Positions 8,910 through 18,362 of a stretch of DNA of 64,000 nucleotides are shown piece by piece. The notes below the pieces were generated by a model. The model was given only the letters and a program-made list of their open reading frames with translations, had not been told where the DNA came from and made no database searches. The position numbers and the translations under genes are program-made. The stretch spans positions 248,001 through 312,000 of the forward strand of contig NZ_JAEPNI010000002.1 of NCBI RefSeq assembly GCF_017643475.1. The letters are read 5' to 3'. Position 1 is the stretch's first letter, and every line of letters begins with the position of its first letter. This DNA comes from Maricaulis sp. GTDB taxonomy: Bacteria; Pseudomonadota; Alphaproteobacteria; Caulobacterales; Maricaulaceae.

Positions 8910-9437
8910 CTAGGCCTCCTCAATCTCGAGATCGCCGGCAAGAACCGCTACGCGGCGCTTTGCCATTCTCTCGATGTAATTGGCGAGGATGAGCCCCGAG
9001 AGGGACGCCACCATGCCAGCCATGGTCGGGATCGTCGCACGCGATACACCGGCCGACATGGCCTGGGCATCTGACGATCCGGAAATGGACATTACGTCAA
9101 AGACTGAGACCATGCCGGTCACTGTCCCCAACAGTCCGAAGAGCGGCGCTACAGCGACGAGCGTCTTGATGAGCTCGACATTCTGATCGGCGCTTGCCTT
9201 GACCTCCGAGATGAGCTGGTCGCGGATCGCGTGTGCATACCAAGTCTTCTTGTCTGCACGTGCGGCCCACTCCCGCTTCGCTCTGTCTGCATCACCCTTC
9301 TGGGCGAGGAAGAAGTAAGCGAAGCGCTCGAGCATGAAGGCCCACATTACAAAGGTCGTAAACATGATGACGACCAGAACGGGGCCCCCGCGTTCGAGGA
9401 ACTCCTGAAGGCCGGAATATACGGCCTGGAAATCCAT
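8910..9437 (-). CDS. exbB: ExbB/TolQ/MotA-family proton channel protein
   Basis: 175 residues, three predicted membrane helices: one near residues 18-38, and the conserved pair containing APLFGLLGTVTGM and PTMAGMVASLSGLILAN. The GLLGTVTGM motif is diagnostic of MotA/TolQ/ExbB proteins. It is shorter than E. coli ExbB (244 residues) and resembles the compact ExbB2 that pairs with a TtpC-like partner, which is encoded immediately upstream (14-base gap). It forms the stator pentamer around ExbD. Confidence 0.95.
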   Translation of the reverse strand: MDFQAVYSGLQEFLERGGPVLVVIMFTTFVMWAFMLERFAYFFLAQKGDADRAKREWAARADKKTWYAHAIRDQLISEVKASADQNVELIKTLVAVAPLFGLLGTVTGMVSVFDVMSISGSSDAQAMSAGVSRATIPTMAGMVASLSGLILANYIERMAKRRVAVLAGDLEIEEA

Positions 9438-9451
9438 CGTGCTTCCTCCGA

Positions 9452-10837
9452 TCAGCCGTTGGATTCTTCAGCGTGACGAGCGACCAGACCAGCGGCCTGC
9501 TCTTCCAGGACAGCCTGGACACCACGCGCGAAGCTGGCTGCGAAGCTGTGAATGAACAGCAGCGGAATGGCAGCAATAAGGCCAAGCACCGTGGTCATCA
9601 GGGCTTCCGAGATACCACCGGCCATTACGCGCGGGTCACCCGTACCGAAGAGGGTAATCTGCGTGAAGGTCTTGATCATACCGGTAACCGTACCGAGCAG
9701 ACCCAGCAGCGGAGCAATACCGGCAGCCAGCTTCAGGAAGTTCAGACCGAAGTCGAGCTTCGGCGTTTCCTGCAGGATGGCGTTGTCGAGCTTCAGCTCG
9801 ATCGTCTCGGTGTCACGATCCTTGACGGATTCATAAGCGAGCATAACACGGCCCAGCGGGTTGGACTTGGATGCCTTGGACTTGCGCTTCTGACCGCTGA
9901 CAGCAGCTTGCGTCGTGAACAGCATGAAGATGCGGAACAGACCGAAAGCAGCAGACAGGACCAGCAGGCCGATGATCACCAGACCAACATTACCGGACTG
10001 GTCGATACGCTCGGAAATATCCGGAACGTCCTTGTAGATGTCGAGAAGCGGTCCACGGGACGGGTCGAGCACGCCCATGACAACTTCACCGGCATCAGCG
10101 CTGTACATGGCAGATGCACCGGACACGAACTGTGCCGGGGGCTGGCGAGCCAGGTCGGACAGACGCCAGATATTGGTGCCATCTTCCTGGGACCACAGCG
10201 CGAAACGCTGATTGTTGTTGTGGTTGGACCAGGCAACAAACGGACCAACACGGGTAACCGTGGTCGGCTCACCGCCATTGACGCCGTAGACAACGCTTTG
10301 GAAGTTCACAACGCGCTGCTGCTGGATCATTTCCTCGATCACGCGGCGCGGGATGAAGTCCAGCTCGGCACGCGTCGGCAGAACATTGGAGTTCGCCAGA
10401 GAATCAAGGGCGTCAGCACGACCCGGGAATTGAGCGGAAACAATCGAGCTGTCGATCTGAGCGGCAAATTCGCCGGCGACCTGGCGAGCGGTACCGAAGA
10501 CTTCACCGAACGCACCCTGGCGCTGGCGAAGGATGTCAGCCTGCTCGTCGATCGCGATCTGGTTGGCGTCGAACTGAGCGGACAGCTGATCCGCCTGACG
10601 CTCGAGCGCCGACAGTTCACCGCGAGCCTGAGACAGCAGTGCGGACTGCTGATTGCGCGAGCCGGTGAACTCGTTGAGGCGCTGCTGGTTTTCCTGGCTG
10701 GCTTCACGCGTGTCCTGACGGACGCGGTTCAGCAGCTCGTTAAGAGACGTGGCCGGCTGCGTCTGTGCGACAACACCGGAGGACAGGGCAACGCCGAGAG
10801 ACATTGCAGCTGCGAGAATTTTCATCGTCGTTTTCAT
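9452..10837 (-). CDS. N-terminally extended ExbB-like protein (TtpC type)
   Basis: 461 residues: signal peptide (about 1-25), a long periplasmic region starting with a coiled coil (about 30-125), then a membrane helix near 285-305 and a C-terminal MotA/TolQ/ExbB domain with APLLGLLGTVTGMIKTF and the final helix pair. This is the layout of TtpC, the fourth component of the TonB2 systems of Vibrio, where it is essential beside ExbB, ExbD and TonB. The start at 10837 has GGAGAG upstream. It sits between the DUF3450 gene and exbB, the order also known from marine gammaproteobacteria. Its extracytoplasmic coiled coil could reach the periplasmic TPR or DUF3450 partners (inference). Confidence 0.9.
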   Translation of the reverse strand: MKTTMKILAAAMSLGVALSSGVVAQTQPATSLNELLNRVRQDTREASQENQQRLNEFTGSRNQQSALLSQARGELSALERQADQLSAQFDANQIAIDEQADILRQRQGAFGEVFGTARQVAGEFAAQIDSSIVSAQFPGRADALDSLANSNVLPTRAELDFIPRRVIEEMIQQQRVVNFQSVVYGVNGGEPTTVTRVGPFVAWSNHNNNQRFALWSQEDGTNIWRLSDLARQPPAQFVSGASAMYSADAGEVVMGVLDPSRGPLLDIYKDVPDISERIDQSGNVGLVIIGLLVLSAAFGLFRIFMLFTTQAAVSGQKRKSKASKSNPLGRVMLAYESVKDRDTETIELKLDNAILQETPKLDFGLNFLKLAAGIAPLLGLLGTVTGMIKTFTQITLFGTGDPRVMAGGISEALMTTVLGLIAAIPLLFIHSFAASFARGVQAVLEEQAAGLVARHAEESNG

Positions 10838-10861
10838 CGTTCTACTCTCCGAACCTGACCG

Positions 10862-11656
10862 TTATTGCGCGGCCGACGGGCCCGGAAGCGGGACCAGGAA
10901 GACAGACGGGGTCGTGACTTCTTCCGCGATGCGGAAGGCACGGTTTACGTTGGACAGGGCGCTGGACGGAACGTCCTGGTAGCCGGAAGCACCTGCATAG
11001 AGGATCGAGAGGCTCTGGTCCGTGCGAGACTTGCGGATCAAGGCAACGCGGCCGATGCGCAGTACGTCAACGATCACCGGAGCGCCGTCTTCGAGAACCG
11101 TTTCCTCGAACACGACAACGGAGCGGCCGTAGGACGCTTCGATTTCATAGGCGTTCAGGATCACGCGGTAGCGCTCGGCCTGGGAGACCTCGGCATCGTC
11201 AACGAGCTCGTAGAGACGCTCGATGCGAGCGCGGCGACCATCTTCACCTTCAAGGTTGAAAGGCAGGTCGAGGTTCACAAACTGGTCAAGCTGCACAACC
11301 ATTTCACGCATCATCGGAGCGAGGTCACGCTCGATATTGTCAACGCGTTCGATCTGCTGCTGCAGGGAGGTCAGCTCGTTCTCCTGCGAACGGATGAAAA
11401 CCTGCTGCTGTTCAACGAACAGGCGCTGGGATTCGATCTGCTGCAGCAGAGCGCGATATTCCAGTTCAATGTCCGTACGCTGGTCATCGAGTCGATCGAC
11501 CTGCTGCTGGGTCTCACGACCGTTATTCGTGCTCTGCTCTGCAACGTCCAGCGTCTGGTTGAGCACCGCGCTTTGCGCGCTAGCGACACCCCCAAAGGCT
11601 GCCGTCGCAACCGCCGCCATAAGCGACGCGCGAACCAAATTCTTCAAGTTCACCAT
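10862..11656 (-). CDS. DUF3450 family secreted coiled-coil protein
   Basis: 264 residues: signal peptide (cleavage after ASAQ, about residue 29), an extended coiled coil rich in Gln/Glu (about 35-115), then a globular part with RAEYR-like and YEIEASYGR segments. DUF3450 proteins precede TtpC-exbB-exbD-tonB in many marine bacteria, and their function is undefined. ATG 11656 is preferred to a TTG at 11677: it follows GTGAGGCGAG and starts exactly at the signal peptide. It is the first gene of the cluster; a 4-gene spacing of 2 to 24 bases downstream indicates one operon. Confidence 0.88.
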   Translation of the reverse strand: MVNLKNLVRASLMAAVATAAFGGVASAQSAVLNQTLDVAEQSTNNGRETQQQVDRLDDQRTDIELEYRALLQQIESQRLFVEQQQVFIRSQENELTSLQQQIERVDNIERDLAPMMREMVVQLDQFVNLDLPFNLEGEDGRRARIERLYELVDDAEVSQAERYRVILNAYEIEASYGRSVVVFEETVLEDGAPVIVDVLRIGRVALIRKSRTDQSLSILYAGASGYQDVPSSALSNVNRAFRIAEEVTTPSVFLVPLPGPSAAQ

Positions 11657-12130
11657 TTCTCGCCTCACAATGGTCAATGCGGGTCCCCCATACGAGATTC
11701 CCGCTTACTAATTTCGTGCTGAACCGGCGTCAGCCTGCCGGTTTGGCCCCCTACCCTAAATTCAAACGGCACTGCCGCCGTCGTCTATAACGCCGACATA
11801 GCGCTTATTTCTGGATGAGTGGTTACCGAGCCTGTTGAAACTGCAGTTCACTCACATCGCGATGGTTGCTCCACCGACTCATAGGCGCAGACACGCCGCT
11901 TGAAATTTGGATGAACGCTAACACCAGCAAAGTGCGGCGATCAATAGAGCAATGTGGGCGGAACCGTCCCATAACTGCGCTTTTTCGGCCCAAATTCGCC
12001 TGACAGGACGCGCAATTGTCGTGAACTCGCCTGCAGATAGCAGATTGCGAAAGCTTGAAATCTGCCTGTGGCTACAATGATAATTTATCTATCACCCGTG
12101 TCTCAAAGCGCACGAAAACGGGCACAAACA
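11657..12130. promoter_or_regulatory. Upstream region of the TonB operon; no gene seen
   Basis: About 470 bases without a convincing gene between the DUF3450 start and tRNA-Gln. It must hold the minus-strand promoter of the operon, but no clear -35/-10 pair or Fur-box-like palindrome was recognised. A 7-bp inverted repeat, AACCGGC/GCCGGTT (11722-11743, 8-base loop), lies in the likely leader 65-90 bases before the start codon and could form an mRNA hairpin. Confidence 0.4.
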
Positions 12131-12156
12131 TTAAATTTCAGGCCTCGCCTGAAAAT
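12131..12156 (-). terminator. Terminator of tRNA-Gln
   Basis: TTTCAGGC (12136-12143) pairs with GCCTGAAA (12147-12154) around CTC; on the minus strand the stem is followed by a T-rich stretch. It lies 25 bases after the 3' CCA of tRNA-Gln. Confidence 0.6.
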
Positions 12157-12180
12157 CGCGTACAAATTTTCTTGAAGAGT

Positions 12181-12255
12181 TGGCTGGGGCACCAGGATTC
12201 GAACCTGGGAATGTCGGTACCAAAAACCGATGCCTTACCACTTGGCGATGCCCCA
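12181..12255 (-). tRNA. tRNA-Gln (anticodon TTG)
   Basis: 75-base cloverleaf read on the minus strand: acceptor TGGGGCA paired with TGCCCCA, a T-loop with GGTTCGAATCC, an anticodon loop TTTTGGT giving TTG, and an encoded 3' CCA (12181-12183). Confidence 0.96.
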
Positions 12256-12459
12256 ACCGGTTCCGCGTTTCCAGCGGAGCGGGCTAAATAACGACTCGGC
12301 TCAAATGATGCAACGGGTCTGTGCGGTAAAATGCCGTTCAATTGCAGACGCGTGCTCAAATACCAGTGCAATCGGCCACTGCTGCACTTCATGTGCGGCT
12401 GGCTGATATTAGCGCGTTGCACCTACCAACATTGTTGGCTATAAGCCGCGCCTCGGTTC

Positions 12460-12536
12460 GGAGTGTAGCTCAGCCTGGTAGAGCACTGTCTTCGGGAGGC
12501 AGGGGTCGTGAGTTCGAATCTCGCCACTCCGACCAT
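12460..12536 (+). tRNA. tRNA-Pro (anticodon CGG)
   Basis: 77-base cloverleaf: acceptor CGGAGTG/CACTCCG, a D-arm GCTCAGCCTGGTAGAGC, an anticodon loop TTCGGGA giving CGG, a T-loop GAGTTCGAATCTC, and an encoded CCA. It is oriented oppositely to tRNA-Gln 200 bases upstream; no integrase or duplicated tRNA end was seen near it. Confidence 0.96.
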
Positions 12537-12740
12537 TCATTTTCCCGCCCTTCATCAACATCCCCTGCGGCCTTTCGGTCACGCTGTGCGATATTGATTC
12601 GTGCGTGGACACATTCCCTCGCAATCCCCCTCGACCGTGCCGTTCAGGAGCACTAGTTTCCCTCCAAAGGCGGACCGGATCTTGCAGTTTTCTGGTGCAA
12701 GCCGGGCGGATCGCTGTGTCAGCGACATTAAGGGGTTAAA

Positions 12741-14525
12741 ATGAAACAGTTCTGGATCACCTTCTTTGGTTCGATCTTTGGTGTGATTGTCGGGTCAGTT
12801 CTGGCCGTCATCGTATTTACGATCATGTTGTTCTCGCTCTTTGCGTCAGCCATGAGCAGCGCAGAGAAAGAAGTGGCGCTGCCGGTCGACGGCATCGTGC
12901 TGGAGCTGGATCTGCGGACCGGCCGTCTCGACAGCCCGTCGAGCTCGCCCTTCGCCTTTTCCGAGCCGCTGTCTGTCGTGGACGTCGTGCGCACGCTGGA
13001 GCGCGCCGAAGCCGATGAGCGCGTCCAGGGCCTCTTCATCCGCGCCAACGAATTCGGCATGTCCCCGGCCACCGCCGAGGAAATCCGCACCGCGATCACC
13101 AATTTCCAGGCGAGCGGTCGTTTTGTCATGACCCACGCCCAGGGTTTTGAAGGCACGTCACTGACCGGATACTATGCCGTTGCTGCGTCCGACGAGATCT
13201 GGCTGCAGGATACGGCCAGCTTCACGCCAGCGGGCCTCGCTGCCGAAATCACCTTCCTGGGCGGCCTGTTCGACCAGTTCGATGCGGTGCCCCAGTTCGA
13301 ACAATTCTATGAGTACAAGAACGCTGCCAACCAATACGTCGAAACCGGCCTGACCGAAGCGCATCGTGAGGCCATGACCTCCTACATGACCTCGATCTAT
13401 GACACGGCCGTTGCCTCGATCGCTGATGATCGCGATCAGTCTGTCACCGATATCACCGGCGTTTTTGAAACTGCACCGCACACGGCCGAGACCGCTCAGG
13501 AAGCGGGCATGATCGACCGCCTTGGCCACGTCGTGGAAGCCCGCGAAGCGGCCCTCGCCCGTGCGGGCGCAGGCTCCAGTGCCGTGTCCATCTATGACTA
13601 CGCCCAGGCACCGGCCGACTTCAGCTCGGCTCCGGTCATCGCCCTCATCGAGGGCCAGGGCGCCATCGTCACCGGTTCCGGCGCAGCCGGTCCGTTTGGC
13701 GGCACGGACATGATCGGCGGCGACGCGATGTCCGAGAACATCCTCGCGGCAGCGGAAGACCCGAATGTCCGCGCCATCGTCATCCGCGTTGATTCCGGTG
13801 GCGGTTCCGCAATCGCCTCCGACCAGATCTGGCACGCCGTCATCCGCGCCCGCGAAGCCGGCAAGCCGGTTGTCATCTCCATGGCCAATGCGGCCGCGTC
13901 GGGTGGTTACTACCTGGCCGCGCCGGCGGACTACATCATTGCTCACGCCACCACCATCACCGGTTCCATCGGTGTTCTGGGGGGCAAGGTCGATCTTTCC
14001 GGCACCTATGCCCGCCTGGGTCTGAACACTGAGTCTGTTTCCGTCGGCGGCGAGTATGCAACCGCATTCTCGGGCCAGCAGAGCTGGACGGAAAGCCAGC
14101 GCGAGGCCTATCGCACCCAGATGGAAGACATCTACGAGGACTTCACCTCACGCGTGGCCGATGGACGTGACCTGCCGCTCGAGCGCGTGCTGGAAATTGC
14201 CCGTGGCCGTGTCTGGACCGGCGCCCAGGCGCTGGACCTGGGTCTGGTCGACGAGATCGGCGGCTTCCGTGACGCTATTGGCGCCGCCAAGGAACTGGCC
14301 GGTATCGCACCGGAAGGTGAGATCCGCCTGCGCCGCTATCCGGAACCGCTGACCGGTTTCGAGGCCTTCCAACAGCTGTTCGGCGTTTCCGCTGACAGCG
14401 CCGAGGCCATGGCACGCATGAATGCGCTGATGGACCTGCCGGAAGTCCAGGCCGCCGTGGAAGCACGCCAGCAGATGGATGCCCGCGGCGTCCAGCTCCG
14501 CTCTACGGCCCCGCAACCGCGCTAG
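12741..14525 (+). CDS. sppA: Signal peptide peptidase SppA (67 kDa type)
   Basis: 594-residue membrane-anchored serine/lysine peptidase that degrades cleaved signal peptides. One N-terminal transmembrane helix (about 5-35) is followed by two tandem S49 domains, as in E. coli SppA. The nucleophile is Ser387 in AAASGGYYLA of the second domain and the general base is Lys193 in EYKNAANQY of the first, matching E. coli Ser409 and Lys209. The start has AAGGGG upstream. It is followed by a strong terminator and appears to be a single-gene unit. Confidence 0.95.
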   Translation: MKQFWITFFGSIFGVIVGSVLAVIVFTIMLFSLFASAMSSAEKEVALPVDGIVLELDLRTGRLDSPSSSPFAFSEPLSVVDVVRTLERAEADERVQGLFIRANEFGMSPATAEEIRTAITNFQASGRFVMTHAQGFEGTSLTGYYAVAASDEIWLQDTASFTPAGLAAEITFLGGLFDQFDAVPQFEQFYEYKNAANQYVETGLTEAHREAMTSYMTSIYDTAVASIADDRDQSVTDITGVFETAPHTAETAQEAGMIDRLGHVVEAREAALARAGAGSSAVSIYDYAQAPADFSSAPVIALIEGQGAIVTGSGAAGPFGGTDMIGGDAMSENILAAAEDPNVRAIVIRVDSGGGSAIASDQIWHAVIRAREAGKPVVISMANAAASGGYYLAAPADYIIAHATTITGSIGVLGGKVDLSGTYARLGLNTESVSVGGEYATAFSGQQSWTESQREAYRTQMEDIYEDFTSRVADGRDLPLERVLEIARGRVWTGAQALDLGLVDEIGGFRDAIGAAKELAGIAPEGEIRLRRYPEPLTGFEAFQQLFGVSADSAEAMARMNALMDLPEVQAAVEARQQMDARGVQLRSTAPQPR

Positions 14526-14550
14526 GCCGAACGCCATATCCAAAAAGAAA

Positions 14551-14579
14551 GGGCCCGCTGATCGGCGGGCCCTTTTTTG
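14551..14579. terminator. Bidirectional terminator between sppA and the DUF3667 gene
   Basis: GGGCCCGC/GCGGGCCC stem with a short loop, with a T-run on the plus strand (14573-14578) and an A-rich run on the other side. It serves both converging genes. Confidence 0.9.
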
Positions 14580-14607
14580 TGACACGTTCTTGTGGAGGCG
14601 TGCCGCC

Positions 14608-15852
14608 CTAGCCGCTGAGAAAGGCAAGGAACAGCGCGATGATCGTGCCAATAGCCAGCAGGATCGAATAGGCGAAGTTGAGCACAATCACCCGCAAGGC
14701 CGATGAAAACCGGCCATGATCATAAACCCGCCGGTGTATCCGGTAGAGGTAGAAATTCGACCATATCAACAGGATGAATATCGCCCAGCCGGCACCGATG
14801 ATGGCTGAAATCCCCATTGTGACCAGCATGAACAGGTACAAGAAGGCATGGAAATGCAATGAAACGACCATGTGATCGTAGAAAAAATAGCCGCGCTTGT
14901 AGAAATGCATGAAGGCCAGCAGGAAGCCGTATACCGGCACCATGATGAACATCACGCGCGGGATCCACTTTTCCAGCTCACGCCGCATCAGCTGGCCGTC
15001 GTCGTTGATCACGCTCTCGGCCTGGTCCGCCAGGAAACGGCGAATCTCCAGCGGCATGTCTGATATATCTTCGCCGACACTGACCGAGACTCCCTCTTCC
15101 AGCTCGATCACGCCGCCCGGAACCGCCTCGGCATCACCTTCATCTGAGGTTTCAGCTACCAGTTCGGGGTACAGTTCAGGGACCAGTGCGACACGCACGC
15201 CATTGATCGCGCTTTCTTTCCAGTTCTCTTCCTGCGCAGCTTGCACAACGGGGTCAGAGGCAACTTCGGCAAGCGCTTCGCGCCCCGCTTCGGCTGCTGA
15301 AAGCGCCTGGTCTATCTCCTCCCCCGACATGCCGGCAGCTTCCATCTGCTCCCGCGCCGTCACCAAGCCCTGTTCGACAGCTGCCTGCTGAGCCTCGATC
15401 TCAGCAGCAGTCGGAGCATCTCCGAAATCCATATTCGTCGCACCGAACACGACCAAGAAGAACAGAACACTCGCCGTCAGATAGAGACGGAACGGCATCA
15501 CATAACGTGCGCGCACGCCGGACAGGTATTGGCGGGTGATATGGCCGGGGCGGTAAAGCAGCGGCGGGATGGTGCGCCACATGCGGCCTTCGAAACCGAA
15601 AAGACCGTCAAAGATCTCGGTCAGCAATTCCCACACCGGTCGATGGAAACTGTCCGCCGTCTGGCCACAGCTGTGACAGACCGGCCCCGACAATTGCGTG
15701 CCGCAATTCGAGCACGTGCCCTCGGCTGTGGGAGACTGGAATGCGCTGTCGCGATTCCGCTTGGTACGTTTGGACGCGTGGATCGCGTCCTCGATCTCGC
15801 CGGCTCCAGAGCCGGCGATAATCGCATCAGTTACTGTGTCTGCGCCCGACAT
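14608..15852 (-). CDS. DUF3667 zinc-ribbon membrane protein
   Basis: 414 residues. A zinc ribbon is formed by Cys47/Cys50 (CSNC) and Cys59/Cys62 (CHSC), followed by the DUF3667 signature (CGQ, TIPPLLYRPG, and YVMPFRLYLTAS). After the first membrane helix comes an acidic, coiled insertion of about 120 residues (about 150-280), and then four more hydrophobic helices at the C-terminus (about 305-412). The family is widespread in Caulobacterales and Bacteroidetes, and its function is unknown. It lies downstream of the oligopeptide-binding protein gene on the same strand (68-base gap) and could be cotranscribed. Confidence 0.83.
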   Translation of the reverse strand: MSGADTVTDAIIAGSGAGEIEDAIHASKRTKRNRDSAFQSPTAEGTCSNCGTQLSGPVCHSCGQTADSFHRPVWELLTEIFDGLFGFEGRMWRTIPPLLYRPGHITRQYLSGVRARYVMPFRLYLTASVLFFLVVFGATNMDFGDAPTAAEIEAQQAAVEQGLVTAREQMEAAGMSGEEIDQALSAAEAGREALAEVASDPVVQAAQEENWKESAINGVRVALVPELYPELVAETSDEGDAEAVPGGVIELEEGVSVSVGEDISDMPLEIRRFLADQAESVINDDGQLMRRELEKWIPRVMFIMVPVYGFLLAFMHFYKRGYFFYDHMVVSLHFHAFLYLFMLVTMGISAIIGAGWAIFILLIWSNFYLYRIHRRVYDHGRFSSALRVIVLNFAYSILLAIGTIIALFLAFLSG

Positions 15853-15860
15853 ATCCCTAC

Positions 15861-15898
15861 CCCGACCTGCGCTATACTTGCGTACAGGCTAGGTCGGG
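15861..15898. repeat. Inverted repeat between oppA and the DUF3667 gene
   Basis: CCCGACCT (15861-15868) pairs with AGGTCGGG (15891-15898) around 22 bases. No T-run follows on either strand, so an operator or mRNA processing hairpin is more likely than a terminator. Confidence 0.35.
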
Positions 15899-15920
15899 TC
15901 GGGATTGTCTGCAAGGCGAC

Positions 15921-17543
15921 TTATTCTGCTGCTTCAACGTCGTTGAAGCAGATGTAGCGCGAACGGTGGATGTTGACGACATTGTCGACCCAGCCTGTGA
16001 CGCGCGGGCTGACCAGGTTCTTGTTGACATAAAACACGATCGGAATGATCGGCATGTCATCAATCATCATCTGTTCCGCCTGGGCCATCATCTGGCCACG
16101 GGCCGCCAGGTCCAGCTCCTGGTTCGCTGCAGTGACCAGCGCATCATATTCCGGATTGTTATAGCGCGAGTAATTCATCGGCACTGACCGGAACTCCGCC
16201 AGGAAGAGGAAGTTGTACGGGTCATTATAGTCCGCGATCCAACCGCCATCAGCGACCTGGAAGTCGGAGGCGCGCAGATTGTCGTAATGGATCTGGGTAT
16301 CGTTGACGATCAGCTCGGGGATGACCCACTCGGCGATTGACGACCAGTCATTCTGCACGACCGGCGCAATACGCGGATTATCGCCCGTCGCCCGGTAGGT
16401 GTATTCGAAACGCAGCGGATTGTCCGGGCCATAACCGGCCGCCTCGAGGATCTCGCGCGCGGTTTCACGGCGCTGCTCAACCGGAATATTGGACCAGCTC
16501 GCAGCCACACCGCCCGGATAATTGGCCACGCCCGGCGGCACCATGGAATAGGCCGGCGGCTGACCGGCCTGGAGAATTTGTTCAGCGATGAAGGTCCGGT
16601 CGATGGCCATGCCCAGCGCATTGCGGACCTGGGCATCCTCGAACTGTTCCAGCTGGGTGTTCAGGGAGAAGTAGATCGTACCCATGAACGGATGAACGCG
16701 GACATATTCAGGGATTTCGCGCATCAGGAAGTCGAGCTGCTGGCCCGGGAATTCCATGTTCAGGTCCAGCTCGCCATTGCGAACGCGGCGGCTGGCCGCG
16801 CTGTTATCCACCGTCGGATAGAAGAAGACTTCATCCAGGCAGACATTCGAGTTGTCGAAGAAGTTCTCGTTGCGCACCAGGTGTACGTAGTTGTTCGTGC
16901 GCCAGTCAGAGAGGCGGAAGGCACCATTGGACTGGATGTTTTCCGGGCGCACCCATTCATCGCCATACTGTTCAACCACGTGCTGCGGCATCGGGAAGGC
17001 CGTGTAGTGCGTCAGCAGGCCCGGCAGGTAGGGCGCCGGATTTTCCAGGGAAATCTCCAGCGTCCGGTCGTCAATCGCACGAACACCGATCTGGTCCGGG
17101 GAGATCTCACCACGGCTGGCTGCGGCAATGCCCTCGATCGGGAACAGCAGCGAAACATATTGGGCGCCGGTCTGCGGATCGGAAATACGACGCAGGGAGA
17201 ACACGAAATCGCTGGCCGTGACCGGCTCGCCATCCGACCAGAGAGCTTCACGCAAGGTGAAGGTCCAGGTCAGGCCGTCCTCGGCAACTTCCCAGCTCTC
17301 GGCCATGCCCGGAATGGGCGAACCGCTGGCATCCTCGGTGAACAGGCCGACGAACATGTCGCCGATGATATTGTTCTCCCAGGTGCCGCTGGCACGGTGC
17401 GGGTCAAGCGAAAGAGGCTCGGCATTGTTACCGCGGTGAAGCGTAACGGAATCACTATTGTTCGGCTGTCCGCCGCCGCAGGCCGCCAGGGCCAGCAGTG
17501 ATGTGGTTACAAGAGCGGCTTTGATGATACGATTGCGCAGCAC
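15921..17543 (-). CDS. oppA: Oligopeptide ABC transporter substrate-binding lipoprotein
   Basis: 540-residue family 5 extracellular solute-binding protein. It has a lipoprotein signal with lipobox LAAC (about residue 22), the SBP_5 signature region (NAEPLSLDPHRASGTWENN), and typical DGLTWTFTLR and ALGMAIDR stretches, with a paired-cysteine region in the middle. It delivers peptides to the permeases encoded at 18408-20245 on the same strand. A plus-strand gene (17669-18337) separates it from them, so it has its own promoter. The upstream leader (17544-17668) is shared with that divergent gene. Confidence 0.9.
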   Translation of the reverse strand: MLRNRIIKAALVTTSLLALAACGGGQPNNSDSVTLHRGNNAEPLSLDPHRASGTWENNIIGDMFVGLFTEDASGSPIPGMAESWEVAEDGLTWTFTLREALWSDGEPVTASDFVFSLRRISDPQTGAQYVSLLFPIEGIAAASRGEISPDQIGVRAIDDRTLEISLENPAPYLPGLLTHYTAFPMPQHVVEQYGDEWVRPENIQSNGAFRLSDWRTNNYVHLVRNENFFDNSNVCLDEVFFYPTVDNSAASRRVRNGELDLNMEFPGQQLDFLMREIPEYVRVHPFMGTIYFSLNTQLEQFEDAQVRNALGMAIDRTFIAEQILQAGQPPAYSMVPPGVANYPGGVAASWSNIPVEQRRETAREILEAAGYGPDNPLRFEYTYRATGDNPRIAPVVQNDWSSIAEWVIPELIVNDTQIHYDNLRASDFQVADGGWIADYNDPYNFLFLAEFRSVPMNYSRYNNPEYDALVTAANQELDLAARGQMMAQAEQMMIDDMPIIPIVFYVNKNLVSPRVTGWVDNVVNIHRSRYICFNDVEAAE

Positions 17544-17668
17544 GGTTTCGGTCTCCCCTCCGACACGTGAAAAATGATTTCAGCGGTAGTTCTAGACTAT
17601 CGTCGCCAAGTGGTCGACAGTCGCACACCGCTTGTGAATGGCAAATAAACGCCCGTACTGGAGTGTCA

Positions 17669-18337
17669 ATGATGAATTCCCGCCTTTCGATCCTGCTCGC
17701 CTGCTCGACGGGCCTGACCGCACTGATTGCGGCACCCGCGCTGGCACAGGACAATACGCGCGATGCCCTGATCGCCTGCCGCGGCGAGAGCGACAGCCTT
17801 GCTCGCCTGGTTTGTTACGATCGCATCGTGGAACAGATGTCCCGTGACAGCCAATTCGGTCAACGCGAATCGCGTGTCGCTGACGCGGCCGGGGCCGCCG
17901 CAGAGGCCGCACCGGAACGCCGCCGCCTGATCCCGCGGGTTCGTCTCCCCGGTTTTGGCAATCGTGACGAGGAACGCGCCGTCGCCGAAGCCGATCGCGG
18001 AGATGACGCCGTCGCGGAGTTCGGCTCGCGCCCGGTGCGTGAACCATCCCTGGCCGAAAGCGATATCGGGGGCGAGTCCCAGGTCGTCGAGCGCAATCGC
18101 GATGGTACGCCGGATACGGTGCGCATGCCGATCGCCAGCTATCGCGTTGTGGGTCTGGGCACGCATATCTTCACGATGGAGAACGGACAGGTCTGGCGTC
18201 AGACCGACGAGCGTGGCGTTCGCATTCCGCGCGGCGACATCTATGCCGAGATCAGCGAGGCTGCGCTGGACAGCTACATGATGCGCATCAACGGCCAGGG
18301 CCGTTCCATCCGCGTCCGCCGCGTCGACAACCGCTAG
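17669..18337 (+). CDS. Secreted protein of unknown function
   Basis: 222 residues with a signal peptide (cleavage near ALAQ, about residue 26). The mature N-terminus has a Cys pair in ACRGESDSLARLVCYDRI, a pattern seen in several small periplasmic families where it closes a helical hairpin by a disulfide. The middle (about 65-140) is rich in Arg, Asp and Glu and likely unstructured; the C-terminus (YRVVGLGTHIFTMENGQVWR) looks like a small beta fold. ATG 17669 follows TGGAG. The gene is inserted between oppA and oppBC on the opposite strand. I do not recognise a named family. Confidence 0.75.
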   Translation: MMNSRLSILLACSTGLTALIAAPALAQDNTRDALIACRGESDSLARLVCYDRIVEQMSRDSQFGQRESRVADAAGAAAEAAPERRRLIPRVRLPGFGNRDEERAVAEADRGDDAVAEFGSRPVREPSLAESDIGGESQVVERNRDGTPDTVRMPIASYRVVGLGTHIFTMENGQVWRQTDERGVRIPRGDIYAEISEAALDSYMMRINGQGRSIRVRRVDNR

Positions 18338-18362
18338 CCGACACAGGCTTTCCACAAAAGAA

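Noticed and set aside
9473-10858. 461-codon plus-strand frame opposite the extended ExbB gene
   Set aside because: The minus-strand product has a signal peptide and the GLLGTVTGM motif; the plus-strand translation has no such features.
12181-12536. tRNA genes as integration site of an island
   Set aside because: No integrase, no duplicated tRNA 3' end and ordinary housekeeping genes (sppA, TonB operon) on both sides.
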